NCBI RefSeq assembly: GCF_000016645.1
Contig: NC_009441.1
Location: 5,580,001 to 5,644,000, forward strand
Direction of reading: 5' to 3'
From: Flavobacterium johnsoniae UW101
Lineage (GTDB): Bacteria > Bacteroidota > Bacteroidia > Flavobacteriales > Flavobacteriaceae
DNA: 64,000 nt
Shown here: positions 34,543-45,003 of the stretch, in pieces
Layout of the letters: each line of letters opens with the position of its first letter
How positions within the stretch are numbered: position 1 is the stretch's first letter
Notes under the pieces: generated by a model
The model's database searches: none
What the model was told of the DNA's origin: nothing
What the model saw: only the letters and a program-made list of their open reading frames with translations
Program-made: the position numbers and the translations under genes

Positions 34543-37500
34543 ATGAAAAAAAATATAAACCTCATTTTATGGGTTACAATTTTGTTAACATCCCTGCAAT
34601 TTCAGGCACAAAATACAACACCGCTTATTCAATCTAAACTCGACGGAACTGTAGTCGATGACATTACAAATCAGCCTATTATAGGCGCATCAGTAAATAT
34701 TAAAGGTACAACACACGGCGTGCAGACAGATACTGAAGGAAAATTTTATTTTCAGACGGGTCAGAAATTTCCTTACACCTTAATCATTAGTTATATTGGA
34801 TATAAAAAACTCGAAATTGTAGTTGAAAAAAATCCGGTTATTATTCATCTAAAAGAAGAAAGACAAGAGTTAGATGAATTAGTAGTTGTAGGTTACGGAA
34901 CTCAAAAAAGAAAAGATATTACTGGTTCGGTAGCTTCAGTGCCAAAAGCCAACTTATCTCAAGTAACCTCATCGGCAGATAATTTACTTCGCGGTGCGGT
35001 ATCTGGTGTGGTAGTTACACAAAGTTCAGGCCGTCCGGGCGCATCTTCGAGCGTGCGTATTCGCGGCGGGAACTCTATTACAGCAGGTAATGAACCTTTA
35101 TATGTTGTAGACGGAATTTTAATTTACAATGATAACAACAATAGTTCTGCCGGAGTTTCTAATGCCGGAGCGAGTTTAAATGTTATGTCGACAATAAATC
35201 CTGGTGACATTGAATCTATTGAAGTTTTAAAAGATGCTTCGGCAACGGCAATTTACGGTTCCCGCGGTGCAAATGGTGTGGTAATTATTACTACCAAAAA
35301 AGGAACAAAAGGTCAGGACAATATTTCGTATCAGGGATATTTTGGAGTGCAGAATATTTCTAAAAAACTTCATATAATGAATGCCAGTCAATGGGCAAGT
35401 TTAAGAAACGATGTTCAGGCAAGCATTGGTCAGGCACCTTCGTTTACTGATGCTCAAATCGAAGCTTTTAAAAATTCCGGAAGCTACGACTGGCAGTCGG
35501 CGGCGTTTAGAAAAGCAACTCCGGTACAAAACCATCAATTGTCATTTTCAGGCGGTGACGAAAGATCCAGATACTCCATTTCTGCGGGATATTTTGATCA
35601 GGAAGGAATTGTTTTAGCATCAGATTTTAAAAGAATTTCACTTAGAGCCAATTACGAAAAAAATTATTCTCAGAATTTCAAATTTGGCGTAAATGCTAAC
35701 TACAGCAATTCTGTATCAAATGGCGTGGGAACAAACAGCAGCGGCGGAAGAAATCCAAACCCGTTAGTAAGTGTTTTACTAACTGCTCCGGTTGTTCCTA
35801 TCAGAAATCCAGACGGAAGTTATAACGTAACCAACAATCCGTATGCGACATCTGTAAATGGTTTTGTTCCAAATCCGATTAATGATTTAGAAAACACAAT
35901 AAACGAAACCAAAATCAACAGAATCTTAACGAGCTTATTTGGCGAATACAAAATCACTAAAAAACTGACGGCAAAAGTAGCGGTAAGCGGTGATGTTATC
36001 AGTACAAAACAAAATTATTATGCTCCGTCAAATACTTCAAATGGTGCCGGAACAAAAGGTCTGGCTTCTATTGGAGATCGATTAGTGAGTTCTGTATTAA
36101 ATGAAAACACATTGAATTACAACACCAACTTTGGCGAAAATCATAAATTTTCTGCTTTAGGAGGTTATACATTACAATATACCAAAGGTGAAGTCGTAAC
36201 AGCAGGATCCAATACGTTTGTAAACGATGCCAATACTTATAATGCTCTGCAGGATGGTGTAGCTGTAAAACCATACAGCGATGCTTTTGAAAGTGTACTG
36301 AAATCATGGCTGGCAAGAGTCAATTATTCATATAGAGGAAAATATAATTTTACACTTTCTGCACGTGCCGATGGTTCTTCAAGATTTGGTTCAGAATCCC
36401 GCTGGGGTTATTTCCCATCTGCAGGTTTCTCCTGGAATATTACCGATGAAGAATTTGCTAATAACATAAAAGGCGTAACCGAAGCTAAACTTAGAATTAC
36501 AGCCGGAACAACAGGAAACCAGGAAATTGGAAATTACCTTGCCCTGGCTCAAATGGGATCTGTAAATTATTCTTTTGGAGGCACTTTATACACAGGACTT
36601 GCTCCTACCCGACTGGCTAATCCGGATTTAAAATGGGAAAAAACAGATCAGTATAACGTTGGTTTAGATTTATCATTATTAGACCGAAAAATCAATTTTG
36701 TTTTTGATGTGTATTACAAAAAAACAAATGATTTATTAATCAGTGTTCCTGTGCCTTTAACTTCTGGATATGCAACTGTACTTCAAAATATTGGCGGTGT
36801 AGAAAATAAAGGTATCGAGATTGGTTTAAATACAGAAAACCTAAAAACAGAAAAATTCTCATGGAATTCTAACATTGTTTTTTCTGCAAATAGAAACAAA
36901 GTTACTTCTATTGGTAACGGTGTAGATCAGTTCTTTCCTGTTGTACCAAATGGTTCATTATTACAGCAGCAGCCTGTAACGGTAAAAGTAGGTCTGCCGT
37001 TGGGAACTTTCTGGGGATACAAAACAAACGGAATTTTCCAGACGCAGGAAGAAGTGAATACGCAGCCAAAAATCAACAGTTTGGCCAATACAAAAGTTGG
37101 AGACAGAAAATATGTTGATACAAATGGAGACGGTGTAATTACGGCTCTTGATAAAGGAGATTTAGGTTCGTCTCAGCCAAAATTTGTGGGCAGTTTCAGT
37201 AACACGATTTCGTATAATGATTTTGATTTGAATTTCTCTTTTCAGGGATCTTACGGCGGCAAAATCTTCAATGCTTTAAATCAACAGTTAGAAATTTCAA
37301 CTCTTGGAACTAATGCTAATGTGACTCTTGAAGACCGCTGGACGCCGACAAACCCAAGCAACGAAATTCCGAGAGCGACAAGTTCACCGCTTGGAATTGT
37401 TTCTGAGCGTTATGTAGAAGATGCTTCTTTCTTACGCTTAAAATTAATCACACTAGGGTACACTTTACCAAAAAGCGCCTCTAAAAAACTGGGAGCGAAA

Positions 37501-37668
37501 AGTGTTAAATTCTATGTATCGGCAGAAAATTTAGTGACCTGGACAAAATATACAGGCTATGATCCTGAGGTAAGTTCATACGAACAAAACAACTTATATC
37601 CGGGAATTGATTTTGGTTCTTATCCAAACGCAAAAACATTCATCTCGGGCCTGAACGTAACTTTCTAA
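34543..37668 (+). CDS. SusC-like TonB-dependent receptor
   Basis: This outer-membrane receptor imports a ligand captured by the neighbouring SusD protein. The chosen ATG gives KKNINLILWVTILLTSLQFQAQ, a clean signal peptide; the upstream in-frame extension reads through leader sequence. A carboxypeptidase-like domain follows (DGTVVDDITNQPIIGASVNIKGT), then the TonB box/plug region (DELVVVGYGTQKRKDITGSVASV) and a barrel ending in aromatic NVTF. The protein has 1041 residues. With only sulfatases and no glycoside hydrolase downstream, the ligand is probably a sulfate ester other than a large polysaccharide (inference). Confidence 0.93.
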   Translation: MKKNINLILWVTILLTSLQFQAQNTTPLIQSKLDGTVVDDITNQPIIGASVNIKGTTHGVQTDTEGKFYFQTGQKFPYTLIISYIGYKKLEIVVEKNPVIIHLKEERQELDELVVVGYGTQKRKDITGSVASVPKANLSQVTSSADNLLRGAVSGVVVTQSSGRPGASSSVRIRGGNSITAGNEPLYVVDGILIYNDNNNSSAGVSNAGASLNVMSTINPGDIESIEVLKDASATAIYGSRGANGVVIITTKKGTKGQDNISYQGYFGVQNISKKLHIMNASQWASLRNDVQASIGQAPSFTDAQIEAFKNSGSYDWQSAAFRKATPVQNHQLSFSGGDERSRYSISAGYFDQEGIVLASDFKRISLRANYEKNYSQNFKFGVNANYSNSVSNGVGTNSSGGRNPNPLVSVLLTAPVVPIRNPDGSYNVTNNPYATSVNGFVPNPINDLENTINETKINRILTSLFGEYKITKKLTAKVAVSGDVISTKQNYYAPSNTSNGAGTKGLASIGDRLVSSVLNENTLNYNTNFGENHKFSALGGYTLQYTKGEVVTAGSNTFVNDANTYNALQDGVAVKPYSDAFESVLKSWLARVNYSYRGKYNFTLSARADGSSRFGSESRWGYFPSAGFSWNITDEEFANNIKGVTEAKLRITAGTTGNQEIGNYLALAQMGSVNYSFGGTLYTGLAPTRLANPDLKWEKTDQYNVGLDLSLLDRKINFVFDVYYKKTNDLLISVPVPLTSGYATVLQNIGGVENKGIEIGLNTENLKTEKFSWNSNIVFSANRNKVTSIGNGVDQFFPVVPNGSLLQQQPVTVKVGLPLGTFWGYKTNGIFQTQEEVNTQPKINSLANTKVGDRKYVDTNGDGVITALDKGDLGSSQPKFVGSFSNTISYNDFDLNFSFQGSYGGKIFNALNQQLEISTLGTNANVTLEDRWTPTNPSNEIPRATSSPLGIVSERYVEDASFLRLKLITLGYTLPKSASKKLGAKSVKFYVSAENLVTWTKYTGYDPEVSSYEQNNLYPGIDFGSYPNAKTFISGLNVTF

Positions 37669-37683
37669 GTAAAAAAATATAAA

Positions 37684-39156
37684 ATGAAAAAGAGTATTAT
37701 AACATTCCTTTTTAGTGCCGGTTTATTAGTATCGTGCACGGACCTTGAGGTAACACCAACCTCATTTGTTACCGAAGATCAATACTTCGTAACCCAAGAC
37801 GATGCCGTTGCAAGTGTAACTGCCGTATATGCTTCATTAAGCCTTGATCCGGGTGAGCAGAGTTTATTTGGAAGAAACCTATATTTTTTAACTGATATGG
37901 GTTCTGATTATGCTGCTGCCGGAGTTTCGGCAACAAACCCGCAGGTTAGAGCAATGAGCAGTTTAACTCATGATGCCACTAACGACCGTGTTCAGGTAGC
38001 GTGGAGACAAATTTATGCAGGAATCAACAGAGCCAATGTTTCTATTGATAATATCCCAAAAGTATCAGGATCTGAAGTCGTTAAGACAAGATTAATCAAC
38101 GAAGCCAAATTTATTAGAGGTCTTCTTTATTTTCAGGCTGTTCGTATTTGGGGAGGCGTGCCAATTGTTCTGCATGAGCCTACTACTATCGAGCTTGAAA
38201 GTTTAAAAACAAAAAGAAGAACTGTAGACGAAGTGTATGCCCAAATTATTTCTGACTTAACAGCCGCAGAAGCACTGCCTGCCACATATACTGCTGCAGA
38301 TGCAGGACGCGCAACATCTGGTGCGGCAAAAGCAATTTTAGCAAAAGTTTATCTGACAAGAAAAGACTGGCCTAATGCAATTTTAAAATCGAGAGAAGTA
38401 ATTAATGGAGGTTACGGATATGCATTATTCGAAAACTTTCAGGACATTTTTACTAAAACAAAAAAGAACGGAAAAGAACATATTTTCTCTGTTCAGTTTG
38501 AGCCGAATCAGGCCGGAAACGGATCAAGCGGCAGTACGTTTCAGGCGACTTCTTTTACAGGTTTTACAGCAACAGAACCGGCAGATATTATTTCGGATGT
38601 AGCTTTGTTTTATGACATTTATGCTCCCGGAGATACCCGCAGAGATGTAAGTTATGCTAAACAGCTGTTGAACCCAACAACCGGAACATTGTATACTTTT
38701 CCTAAACCAATTTTTAAAAAATATCTGGATTTAACCAATTTGGCGACACCAGGAAACGTAGCAATCAATTTCCCTATTATTCGTTATGCCGACATTTTAT
38801 TGTCTTTGGCAGAAGCTATAAACGAACAAGGCACACCAACTCCTGAAGCTTTTGAACTTCTGAATCAGGTGCGAAGAAGAGCTTACGGAAAAGCCATTAC
38901 AACACCAGACCCAACAGTAGATTTAGCAGGATTAGATCAGGCAGGTTTTAGGGCTGCCATTCAGGAAGAACGCAAAAAAGAATTCGTTCAGGAAGGACAG
39001 CGCTGGTTTGACTTAGTCCGTTGGGGAACTCTGGTTACCGAAGTGAAAAAAGTAACAGCTAAAAATTCGGTTTCAGAAAGAAACAACCTTTACCCTATTC
39101 CACAAAGTGAAAGAAATATTGATCCGGCAGGTTTACCGCAAAACCCTGGATATTAA
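37684..39156 (+). CDS. SusD/RagB-family surface lipoprotein
   Basis: The 490-residue protein starts with the lipoprotein signal KKSIITFLFSAGLLVSC and then has the SusD pattern TPTSFVTEDQYFVTQDDAVASVTAVYASL. Helical repeats follow (INEAKFIRGLLYFQAVRIWGGVP), and the C-terminal part has RRKEFVQEGQRWFDLVRW-type residues. It starts 15 bp after the SusC gene and forms the lid of that receptor. Confidence 0.93.
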   Translation: MKKSIITFLFSAGLLVSCTDLEVTPTSFVTEDQYFVTQDDAVASVTAVYASLSLDPGEQSLFGRNLYFLTDMGSDYAAAGVSATNPQVRAMSSLTHDATNDRVQVAWRQIYAGINRANVSIDNIPKVSGSEVVKTRLINEAKFIRGLLYFQAVRIWGGVPIVLHEPTTIELESLKTKRRTVDEVYAQIISDLTAAEALPATYTAADAGRATSGAAKAILAKVYLTRKDWPNAILKSREVINGGYGYALFENFQDIFTKTKKNGKEHIFSVQFEPNQAGNGSSGSTFQATSFTGFTATEPADIISDVALFYDIYAPGDTRRDVSYAKQLLNPTTGTLYTFPKPIFKKYLDLTNLATPGNVAINFPIIRYADILLSLAEAINEQGTPTPEAFELLNQVRRRAYGKAITTPDPTVDLAGLDQAGFRAAIQEERKKEFVQEGQRWFDLVRWGTLVTEVKKVTAKNSVSERNNLYPIPQSERNIDPAGLPQNPGY

Positions 39157-39187
39157 ACTTGAACCATAAACCAAAAAACTATTAAAG

Positions 39188-41110
39188 ATGAAAAAAATTA
39201 TGAATAACGCTGTAATTAAAAGCTCTAAAAAAGGGCTTTTAATTACTGCAATTCTGGTTGCACAACTAGGAATTGCACAAGAAAAAGAAGAATTTAAAGG
39301 TACAATTGGCAAAACACTGGCTGATTCTAAAGAATACTGGCCAGATCCGGTAAAAGCGCCAAAAGGCGCTCCAAACATTGTCTGGATATTATTGGATGAT
39401 GTTGGATTTGGAGCTTCAAGCGCTTTTGGAGGTTTAATCAATACGCCTACTTTTGATAATCTGGCGAATAACGGTTTACGTTATACAAACTTTCACACTA
39501 CAGCTATTTGCGCGCCAACACGTGCTGCATTATTAACCGGAAGAAATTCTGGAAGAGTTCACGTAAGCGGTTTTTCTCACACTGTTTTATCAGCAGGTTT
39601 TCCCGGCTGGGACGGAAGAATTCCTTCTGATAAAGGAACAATTGCCGAAATTTTACGCGACAATGGCTATAACACTTTTGCCGTTGGTAAATATGGTGTA
39701 ACTCCTGATGAAGAAGCTACAGACGCAGGACCATTTGACAGATGGCCGACTGGAAAAGGTTTCGATCATTTTTACGGATTCCTGGGTTCGCAGACAGACC
39801 AATACAATCCTGATTTAGTGGAAGATCAGACTCATATTAAACCTGACGGACGTCATTTAAATGAATTGATTACAGACAAAGCCATCAGCTATATTAAAAC
39901 ACAGCAGAAAGCGGCGCCGGGAAAACCTTTCTTTTTATACTATGCACCGGGAGCTGTTCACGCACCTCATCAGGTAGCTGAAAAATGGAGCGACGCATAC
40001 AAAGGTAAATTTGACGAAGGTTATGATGTGTACCGCGAAAAAGTTTTAGCGAATCAAAAGAAATTAGGAACTGTTCCGGCTAATGCTGTATTGCCAGAAC
40101 GCAATCCGCTTATTACAGAATGGAAAAAATTAACTCCTGACCAAAAGAAAGTATATGCAAGATTCATGGAAGTTTACGCCGGATTCCTGACTTATACTGA
40201 TTATGAAATTGGAAGAGTGGTTAATTATTTAAAAGAAACCAATCAGCTTGATAATACTCTGATTTTTGTGGCAATTGGAGATAATGGAGCCAGTAAAGAA
40301 GGAACTTTGCAGGGAACGATCAACCAGAGTTTATTTTCACAAGGAAAATCAGATGAAGAAAATCTTCAAAGCAACTTAAACAACATTGGCGAAATTGGAA
40401 CTGCAAAAGGTCTTAATACCAACTATCCTTTAGGATGGGCACAGGCTACAAACGTTCCTTTCAAAAACTGGAAACAAGATGCACATTCTGAAGGAGGAAC
40501 ACGCAATCCGCTGATTGTATTTTATCCAAACGGAATTAAAGACAAAGGCGGTATCAGAAATCAATACAGCCACGTAACCGATTTACTGCCAACGACTTTA
40601 GATATTGCAGGAATTACTGCTCCGGAATATATCCGAAATATTAAACAAGATATTATTCAGGGCTCAACATTCAAAGCTTCATTGGATAATCCAAAAGCAG
40701 AATCTTTACACAAAGTTCAGTACTACTATATCTTTGGCAACAGAGCTATTTATAAAGACGGATGGAAAGCGGCAGCTGCACATTTACCAGATTCATTTGC
40801 CGTAAAACAATCATTAGGGAAAAATGAAAAACCTGCTGCAAGTAATTTTGATACTGATGTTTGGGAATTATACAACCTGAACGAAGATTTTAACGAACGT
40901 AACAATCTGGCTAAAAAGTATCCGGAAAAACTGGCTGAACTTCAAAAATTATTTGACGAACAGGCAAAAGAAAACAATGTTTATCCGTTAATTGACTGGC
41001 AGGACGTGTACAACAGAAGAATTCACAATACTGCTGCTGACAAAGGTAAAACATTACAGGATTTGGTAAAACAAGTAACCAAACCAGCTGATACAGGAAG
41101 CAGTAATTAA
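39188..41110 (+). CDS. Arylsulfatase-type sulfatase 1
   Basis: The 640-residue secreted enzyme has a signal peptide (SSKKGLLITAILVAQLGIAQ) and the sulfatase core: VWILLDDVGFGASSAFGG for metal binding and AICAPTRAALLTGR, where Cys108 in CxPxR is the formylglycine site. FAVGKYGVTPD and FVAIGDNGASKEG follow. It hydrolyses a sulfate ester in the periplasm once matured by a formylglycine-generating enzyme, which is not in this window. It follows SusD by 31 bp. Confidence 0.92.
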   Translation: MKKIMNNAVIKSSKKGLLITAILVAQLGIAQEKEEFKGTIGKTLADSKEYWPDPVKAPKGAPNIVWILLDDVGFGASSAFGGLINTPTFDNLANNGLRYTNFHTTAICAPTRAALLTGRNSGRVHVSGFSHTVLSAGFPGWDGRIPSDKGTIAEILRDNGYNTFAVGKYGVTPDEEATDAGPFDRWPTGKGFDHFYGFLGSQTDQYNPDLVEDQTHIKPDGRHLNELITDKAISYIKTQQKAAPGKPFFLYYAPGAVHAPHQVAEKWSDAYKGKFDEGYDVYREKVLANQKKLGTVPANAVLPERNPLITEWKKLTPDQKKVYARFMEVYAGFLTYTDYEIGRVVNYLKETNQLDNTLIFVAIGDNGASKEGTLQGTINQSLFSQGKSDEENLQSNLNNIGEIGTAKGLNTNYPLGWAQATNVPFKNWKQDAHSEGGTRNPLIVFYPNGIKDKGGIRNQYSHVTDLLPTTLDIAGITAPEYIRNIKQDIIQGSTFKASLDNPKAESLHKVQYYYIFGNRAIYKDGWKAAAAHLPDSFAVKQSLGKNEKPAASNFDTDVWELYNLNEDFNERNNLAKKYPEKLAELQKLFDEQAKENNVYPLIDWQDVYNRRIHNTAADKGKTLQDLVKQVTKPADTGSSN

Positions 41111-41307
41111 TGTATTCTTAACCTGCAGAATTAAAAGTTCTGCGGGTTAAAAATTTCTGACTTTAAACAGAATTATAAAATAAATTGCAAAATTGGTAAA
41201 AGACACATTATAAACACTACTAATTCTATAGAAATACAATATTTTATTTACATTTATAATTACAAACAACTGATTTTCAATAAAAACAAAATAAAATTTA
41301 TAAAATC

Positions 41308-41427
41308 ATGAAACGAGTAGACTACGAAATTATAGGAAAGAAGATTGTAGTAGGAGCAATTTTATTTCTGGTTCCACTGGTAATTTTAGCCGGGGGTTTA
41401 GTATTAATTAATCAATTTTTAAAATAA
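41308..41427 (+). CDS. Small single-span membrane protein, 39 residues
   Basis: The frame encodes MKRVDYEIIGKK, then a hydrophobic helix (IVVGAILFLVPLVILAGGLVLI) and NQFLK. It stops 6 bp before the desaturase-like gene, so it is likely translated in the same operon and may be a partner of that membrane enzyme. I know of no family. Confidence 0.6.
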   Translation: MKRVDYEIIGKKIVVGAILFLVPLVILAGGLVLINQFLK

Positions 41428-41433
41428 GAAATC

Positions 41434-42504
41434 ATGGCAATAGTTCAAAAAGAAAAATTAACAAGAGATTTAACGATCAGTTTTTTTATTTATTCACTGC
41501 CGGTAGCGGCAATTTACCTTTATTTTAAGTTAACGGGCGGAGCGGTAAGCGAATCGCATATTACACTGCCTTCGTTTTTAGAATTTGCAAAACCGGCATT
41601 CGAAAATATCCGCACCTGGGGATTAACCGTTTTCATGGTAGTTTTGGGAATTATAGAATTTGCGGCTGGTTTATATGATGATGAATGGACTGGTGAAGAA
41701 CGTAAAATAGACATTGTTTGTTTCTTAGCTCCAAAATTGCTTTTACCGCCTGTAATTGCTTTTTTCAGTTTAACAGCCTTACCTTATTTATTGCCAGATG
41801 CAGCAAATGCATTATCATGGGTTCCGTTTTGGGGAGGCTTCTTCTTAATCGCAATTGCCGATGATTTAACGCAGTACTGGTACCACAGATTACACCATCA
41901 GGTTCCGTTTTTATGGCGTTTTCACAGAACGCACCATTCAGCTCCGTACATGGGAATGGCAATGGCATCCAGACAAAACTTTATTTATACAATTTTCTTT
42001 TCGCAGATTTATTTAACTGCAACCTTAACCTATTTAGGTTTAGGATTACCGGCTTTATTTGTTTTGGTAATTAAAAGTTTCATCACATTAGGAGCGCATT
42101 CTAGTATTGCCTGGGACAAACCATTTTACAAATACAAAGTTTTACATCCAATTGCATGGGTTTTAGAAAGATTGATTTCTACTCCGGCAACACACCACGC
42201 ACATCACGCCGATACAAGCGGAGACGGTGTTGGTCATTTTAAAGGAAATTTTGGAAACATGTTTTTCATTTGGGACATGATTTTCGGAACCGGATTAATC
42301 ACTCGTAAATTCCCGGAATCTTACGGAACAAAATCATACAAACAAGAAGAATGGTACGCACAATTTTTATGGCCGATATTCAAATCTAAAAAAGAAGGAA
42401 GTTCTCTTGCCGAAGGCGTATTGTCATTTCCGTTAAAAGCCAAACCAGTCGAAAATGCTGTTGAGCAGCCAGTTGAACAAACGCCGGTTTTAGAGCAGGC
42501 ATAA
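41434..42504 (+). CDS. Sterol desaturase/fatty acid hydroxylase-family membrane protein
   Basis: The 356-residue integral membrane protein has the histidine clusters of the diiron hydroxylase family: HRLHHQ, HRTHHS and THHAHHAD, with helices between. The C-terminal 40 residues are low-complexity (repeated PVE and EQ). It would hydroxylate or desaturate a lipid-like substrate with oxygen. Its position between two sulfatase genes suggests it works on the released or imported compound, perhaps a sulfated lipid or sterol (inference). Confidence 0.88.
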   Translation: MAIVQKEKLTRDLTISFFIYSLPVAAIYLYFKLTGGAVSESHITLPSFLEFAKPAFENIRTWGLTVFMVVLGIIEFAAGLYDDEWTGEERKIDIVCFLAPKLLLPPVIAFFSLTALPYLLPDAANALSWVPFWGGFFLIAIADDLTQYWYHRLHHQVPFLWRFHRTHHSAPYMGMAMASRQNFIYTIFFSQIYLTATLTYLGLGLPALFVLVIKSFITLGAHSSIAWDKPFYKYKVLHPIAWVLERLISTPATHHAHHADTSGDGVGHFKGNFGNMFFIWDMIFGTGLITRKFPESYGTKSYKQEEWYAQFLWPIFKSKKEGSSLAEGVLSFPLKAKPVENAVEQPVEQTPVLEQA

Positions 42505-42594
42505 TCTTCAAAAAATTAAGTAAACATAAAGTACGGCAGTGTATTCAAAATTAACCTTGAATACGCTGCCCGCTTTTATCAAAACCTTTTCATT

Positions 42595-43311
42595 ATGAAA
42601 AATAATAAAATCAAAAACAGCATTACAGCCTTGATTCTGCTTTTTGCAATCACAGCATTTTCGCAGAATAAAAGCTCCAATACCGTTTCGCTTGATATTT
42701 TCTACAGCAAAATTCAGGCAGAAAAAAAGCCTCAGATAATTGATGCACGAGGTCCCGAAGAATTTGCTTTAAACCATATTAACGGCGCAGTAAACTTCAA
42801 TTTAGAATCAAAAAATTATGCCGAACAAGTTGCAAAACTAGACAAATCAAAACCTGTTTTCACCTACTCCATTGGAGCAGGAAGAAGCGTTTGGCTCGCC
42901 GATGAATTATTAAAAAACGGTTTTAAAGAAGCTTATAGTCTGGAAGGCGGTATTGCCAACTGGATTGGAAACGGAAAACCCTTTTATGCCAGTTCCAAAA
43001 GCAAATTAACTCTTACGGAATACACTAAAATCGTTGCTGACAACAAAACTGTTTTGGTCGACATTGGATCGAAATACTGCAGCGCATGCACAAAAGTAAA
43101 GCCCGTTTTAGAAACGATCAAAACACAATACGGCGAGAATTTAAAAATCGTAGAAATTGATCTCGAAACCAGTCCGCAGGTAATTGCCGACTTAAAAACG
43201 ATTAAAGTTTTTCCAACTCTGATATTATATCAAAATGGCAAAATTGTTTTCAAAAAAGACGGCTTCAACGATTTAAAAAAAGATGTTGATGTGGCTTTGG
43301 CTTCTAAATAA
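42595..43311 (+). CDS. Rhodanese-thioredoxin fusion protein, exported
   Basis: The 238-residue protein has a signal peptide (ITALILLFAITAFSQ), a rhodanese domain (about 30-130, PQIIDARGPEEFALNHINGAVNF) and a thioredoxin domain with CSAC in IGSKYCSACTKVKP. In the rhodanese loop, where a Cys is expected, the sequence is TYSIGAGRS, so the usual catalytic Cys is missing. It may bind rather than transfer sulfur, with the thioredoxin part as the redox-active piece in the periplasm. It lies in the sulfatase operon. Confidence 0.85.
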   Translation: MKNNKIKNSITALILLFAITAFSQNKSSNTVSLDIFYSKIQAEKKPQIIDARGPEEFALNHINGAVNFNLESKNYAEQVAKLDKSKPVFTYSIGAGRSVWLADELLKNGFKEAYSLEGGIANWIGNGKPFYASSKSKLTLTEYTKIVADNKTVLVDIGSKYCSACTKVKPVLETIKTQYGENLKIVEIDLETSPQVIADLKTIKVFPTLILYQNGKIVFKKDGFNDLKKDVDVALASK

Positions 43312-43338
43312 ACTTAATTCAAAACTAAACTAACCATA

Positions 43339-44958
43339 ATGGCAGTCTATAAAAAAATAACCAAAATTGTAATATCCATTTTAATAGTGCTTCTTATTCT
43401 GGCAGCATTTTTATTCTGGCCCATTAATACCGATGGAACGTTAATACAACCCGACCAAAAATTAGCCGAAGGAAAAGCAGCATTTCTTTCCCAGAAAGAT
43501 ACTTCTGCAGCTTCAGAAAAAAAGCCCAACATTATCATTCTCCTTGCCGATGATTTAGGCAAATATGATATTTCTTTATACGGGGGAAAATCAACGCCAA
43601 CGCCACAAATTGATTCACTTGCTGCATCTGGCGTAACTTTTACAGACGGCTATGTTTCGTCTTCTATTTGTTCGCCTTCACGCGCAGGATTGTTAACCGG
43701 CCGTTATCAGGAACGTTTCGGACATGAATATCAGCCCGGAGACCGATATCCTAAAAACAACTTAGAATATTATGCTTTTAAGTATCTTCTCAATACAAAC
43801 AGCTGGCGTTTAAATCCAAAAATTGAATATCCAAACGATGCCTCAATCGCTACTCAGGGACTTCCAAAATCTGAAATTACTTTTGCTGATTTAGCCAAAA
43901 AACAAGGTTATAGTACCGCCATTATCGGAAAATGGCATTTGGGACATACCAAAGGATTTTTTCCTTTAGACCGAGGCTTCGATTATCATTACGGCTTTTA
44001 TCAGGCATTTTCACTTTTTGCGCCGGAAGATAATAATCCTGATATTATCAACCATCACCATACCGATTTTACCGATAAAACAATTTGGGGCAATGGCCGT
44101 GTAGGAACTGGACAAATCCGCCGAGACAGCACCATTATTGACGAAAAGAAATACCTGACTGAAAAATTTGCAGAAGAAGCCGAAGCTTTTATCGATAAAA
44201 ACAAAAACAAACCGTTTTTGCTTTACGTTCCGTTTAATGCGCCGCACACGCCGTTTCAGGTTCGCAAAAAATATTACGATCGTTTCCCGAATGTAAAAGA
44301 CGAAAACAAACGGGTTTATTTTGCCATGATCAGCGCACTTGATGACGCTATTGGACTAATAAGAGCCAAAGTTAAAAAAGAAGGTCTGGAAGAAAACACC
44401 TTAATTTTCTTCGCCAGCGACAACGGCGGTGCCGATTATACTTATGCGACAACAAACGCACCATTAAAAGGAGGCAAATTTTCTCATTTTGAAGGCGGTG
44501 TAAATGTTCCGTTTGCACTTTCGTGGAAAGGAAAAATCAAACCGCATACTATTTATAAAACACCTGTAAGTTCACTGGATATTTTCAGCACTATTGCAGC
44601 CGTTACACATTCAGGTTTGCCAAAAGACCGAGTTTACGACGGAGTCGATTTAGTAGATGTGGTCAATAACAATAAACAAGCACATCAAAATTTATACTGG
44701 CGTTCCGGCGATGCAAAAGCTATTAGAAGCGGTGACTGGAAATTAATCATCAGCGGTAAAACCCATGAAACCTGGTTATACAATTTAGCCAAAGACAAAT
44801 CTGAAACTACGGATCTGGCTTCAAAAAATCCTGAAAAAGTAAAAGAATTACAAACTGCTTTACAAAACTGGGAAAAAGGATTAATTAAACCTTTATGGCC
44901 AAATCTAACTTATTACGAATTCGATTTTGGTAAACAAAAATACTTTGTTGATTTGTAA
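43339..44958 (+). CDS. Sulfatase 2, membrane-anchored
   Basis: The 539-residue sulfatase begins with an uncleaved-looking anchor (VISILIVLLILAAFLFWPI). The catalytic features are NIIILLADDLGKYDISLYG, the formylglycine site Cys111 in SICSPSRAGLLTGR, IIGKWHLGH, and FFASDNGGADY. The Ser at the second position of CSPSR differs from the CAPTR of the two other sulfatases here, which suggests another substrate. It starts 27 bp after the rhodanese-thioredoxin gene. Confidence 0.92.
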   Translation: MAVYKKITKIVISILIVLLILAAFLFWPINTDGTLIQPDQKLAEGKAAFLSQKDTSAASEKKPNIIILLADDLGKYDISLYGGKSTPTPQIDSLAASGVTFTDGYVSSSICSPSRAGLLTGRYQERFGHEYQPGDRYPKNNLEYYAFKYLLNTNSWRLNPKIEYPNDASIATQGLPKSEITFADLAKKQGYSTAIIGKWHLGHTKGFFPLDRGFDYHYGFYQAFSLFAPEDNNPDIINHHHTDFTDKTIWGNGRVGTGQIRRDSTIIDEKKYLTEKFAEEAEAFIDKNKNKPFLLYVPFNAPHTPFQVRKKYYDRFPNVKDENKRVYFAMISALDDAIGLIRAKVKKEGLEENTLIFFASDNGGADYTYATTNAPLKGGKFSHFEGGVNVPFALSWKGKIKPHTIYKTPVSSLDIFSTIAAVTHSGLPKDRVYDGVDLVDVVNNNKQAHQNLYWRSGDAKAIRSGDWKLIISGKTHETWLYNLAKDKSETTDLASKNPEKVKELQTALQNWEKGLIKPLWPNLTYYEFDFGKQKYFVDL

Positions 44959-45003
44959 TTAAACATAACAAACCCGACAGGTTTTTCATATCAAAAATAA
45001 ATT

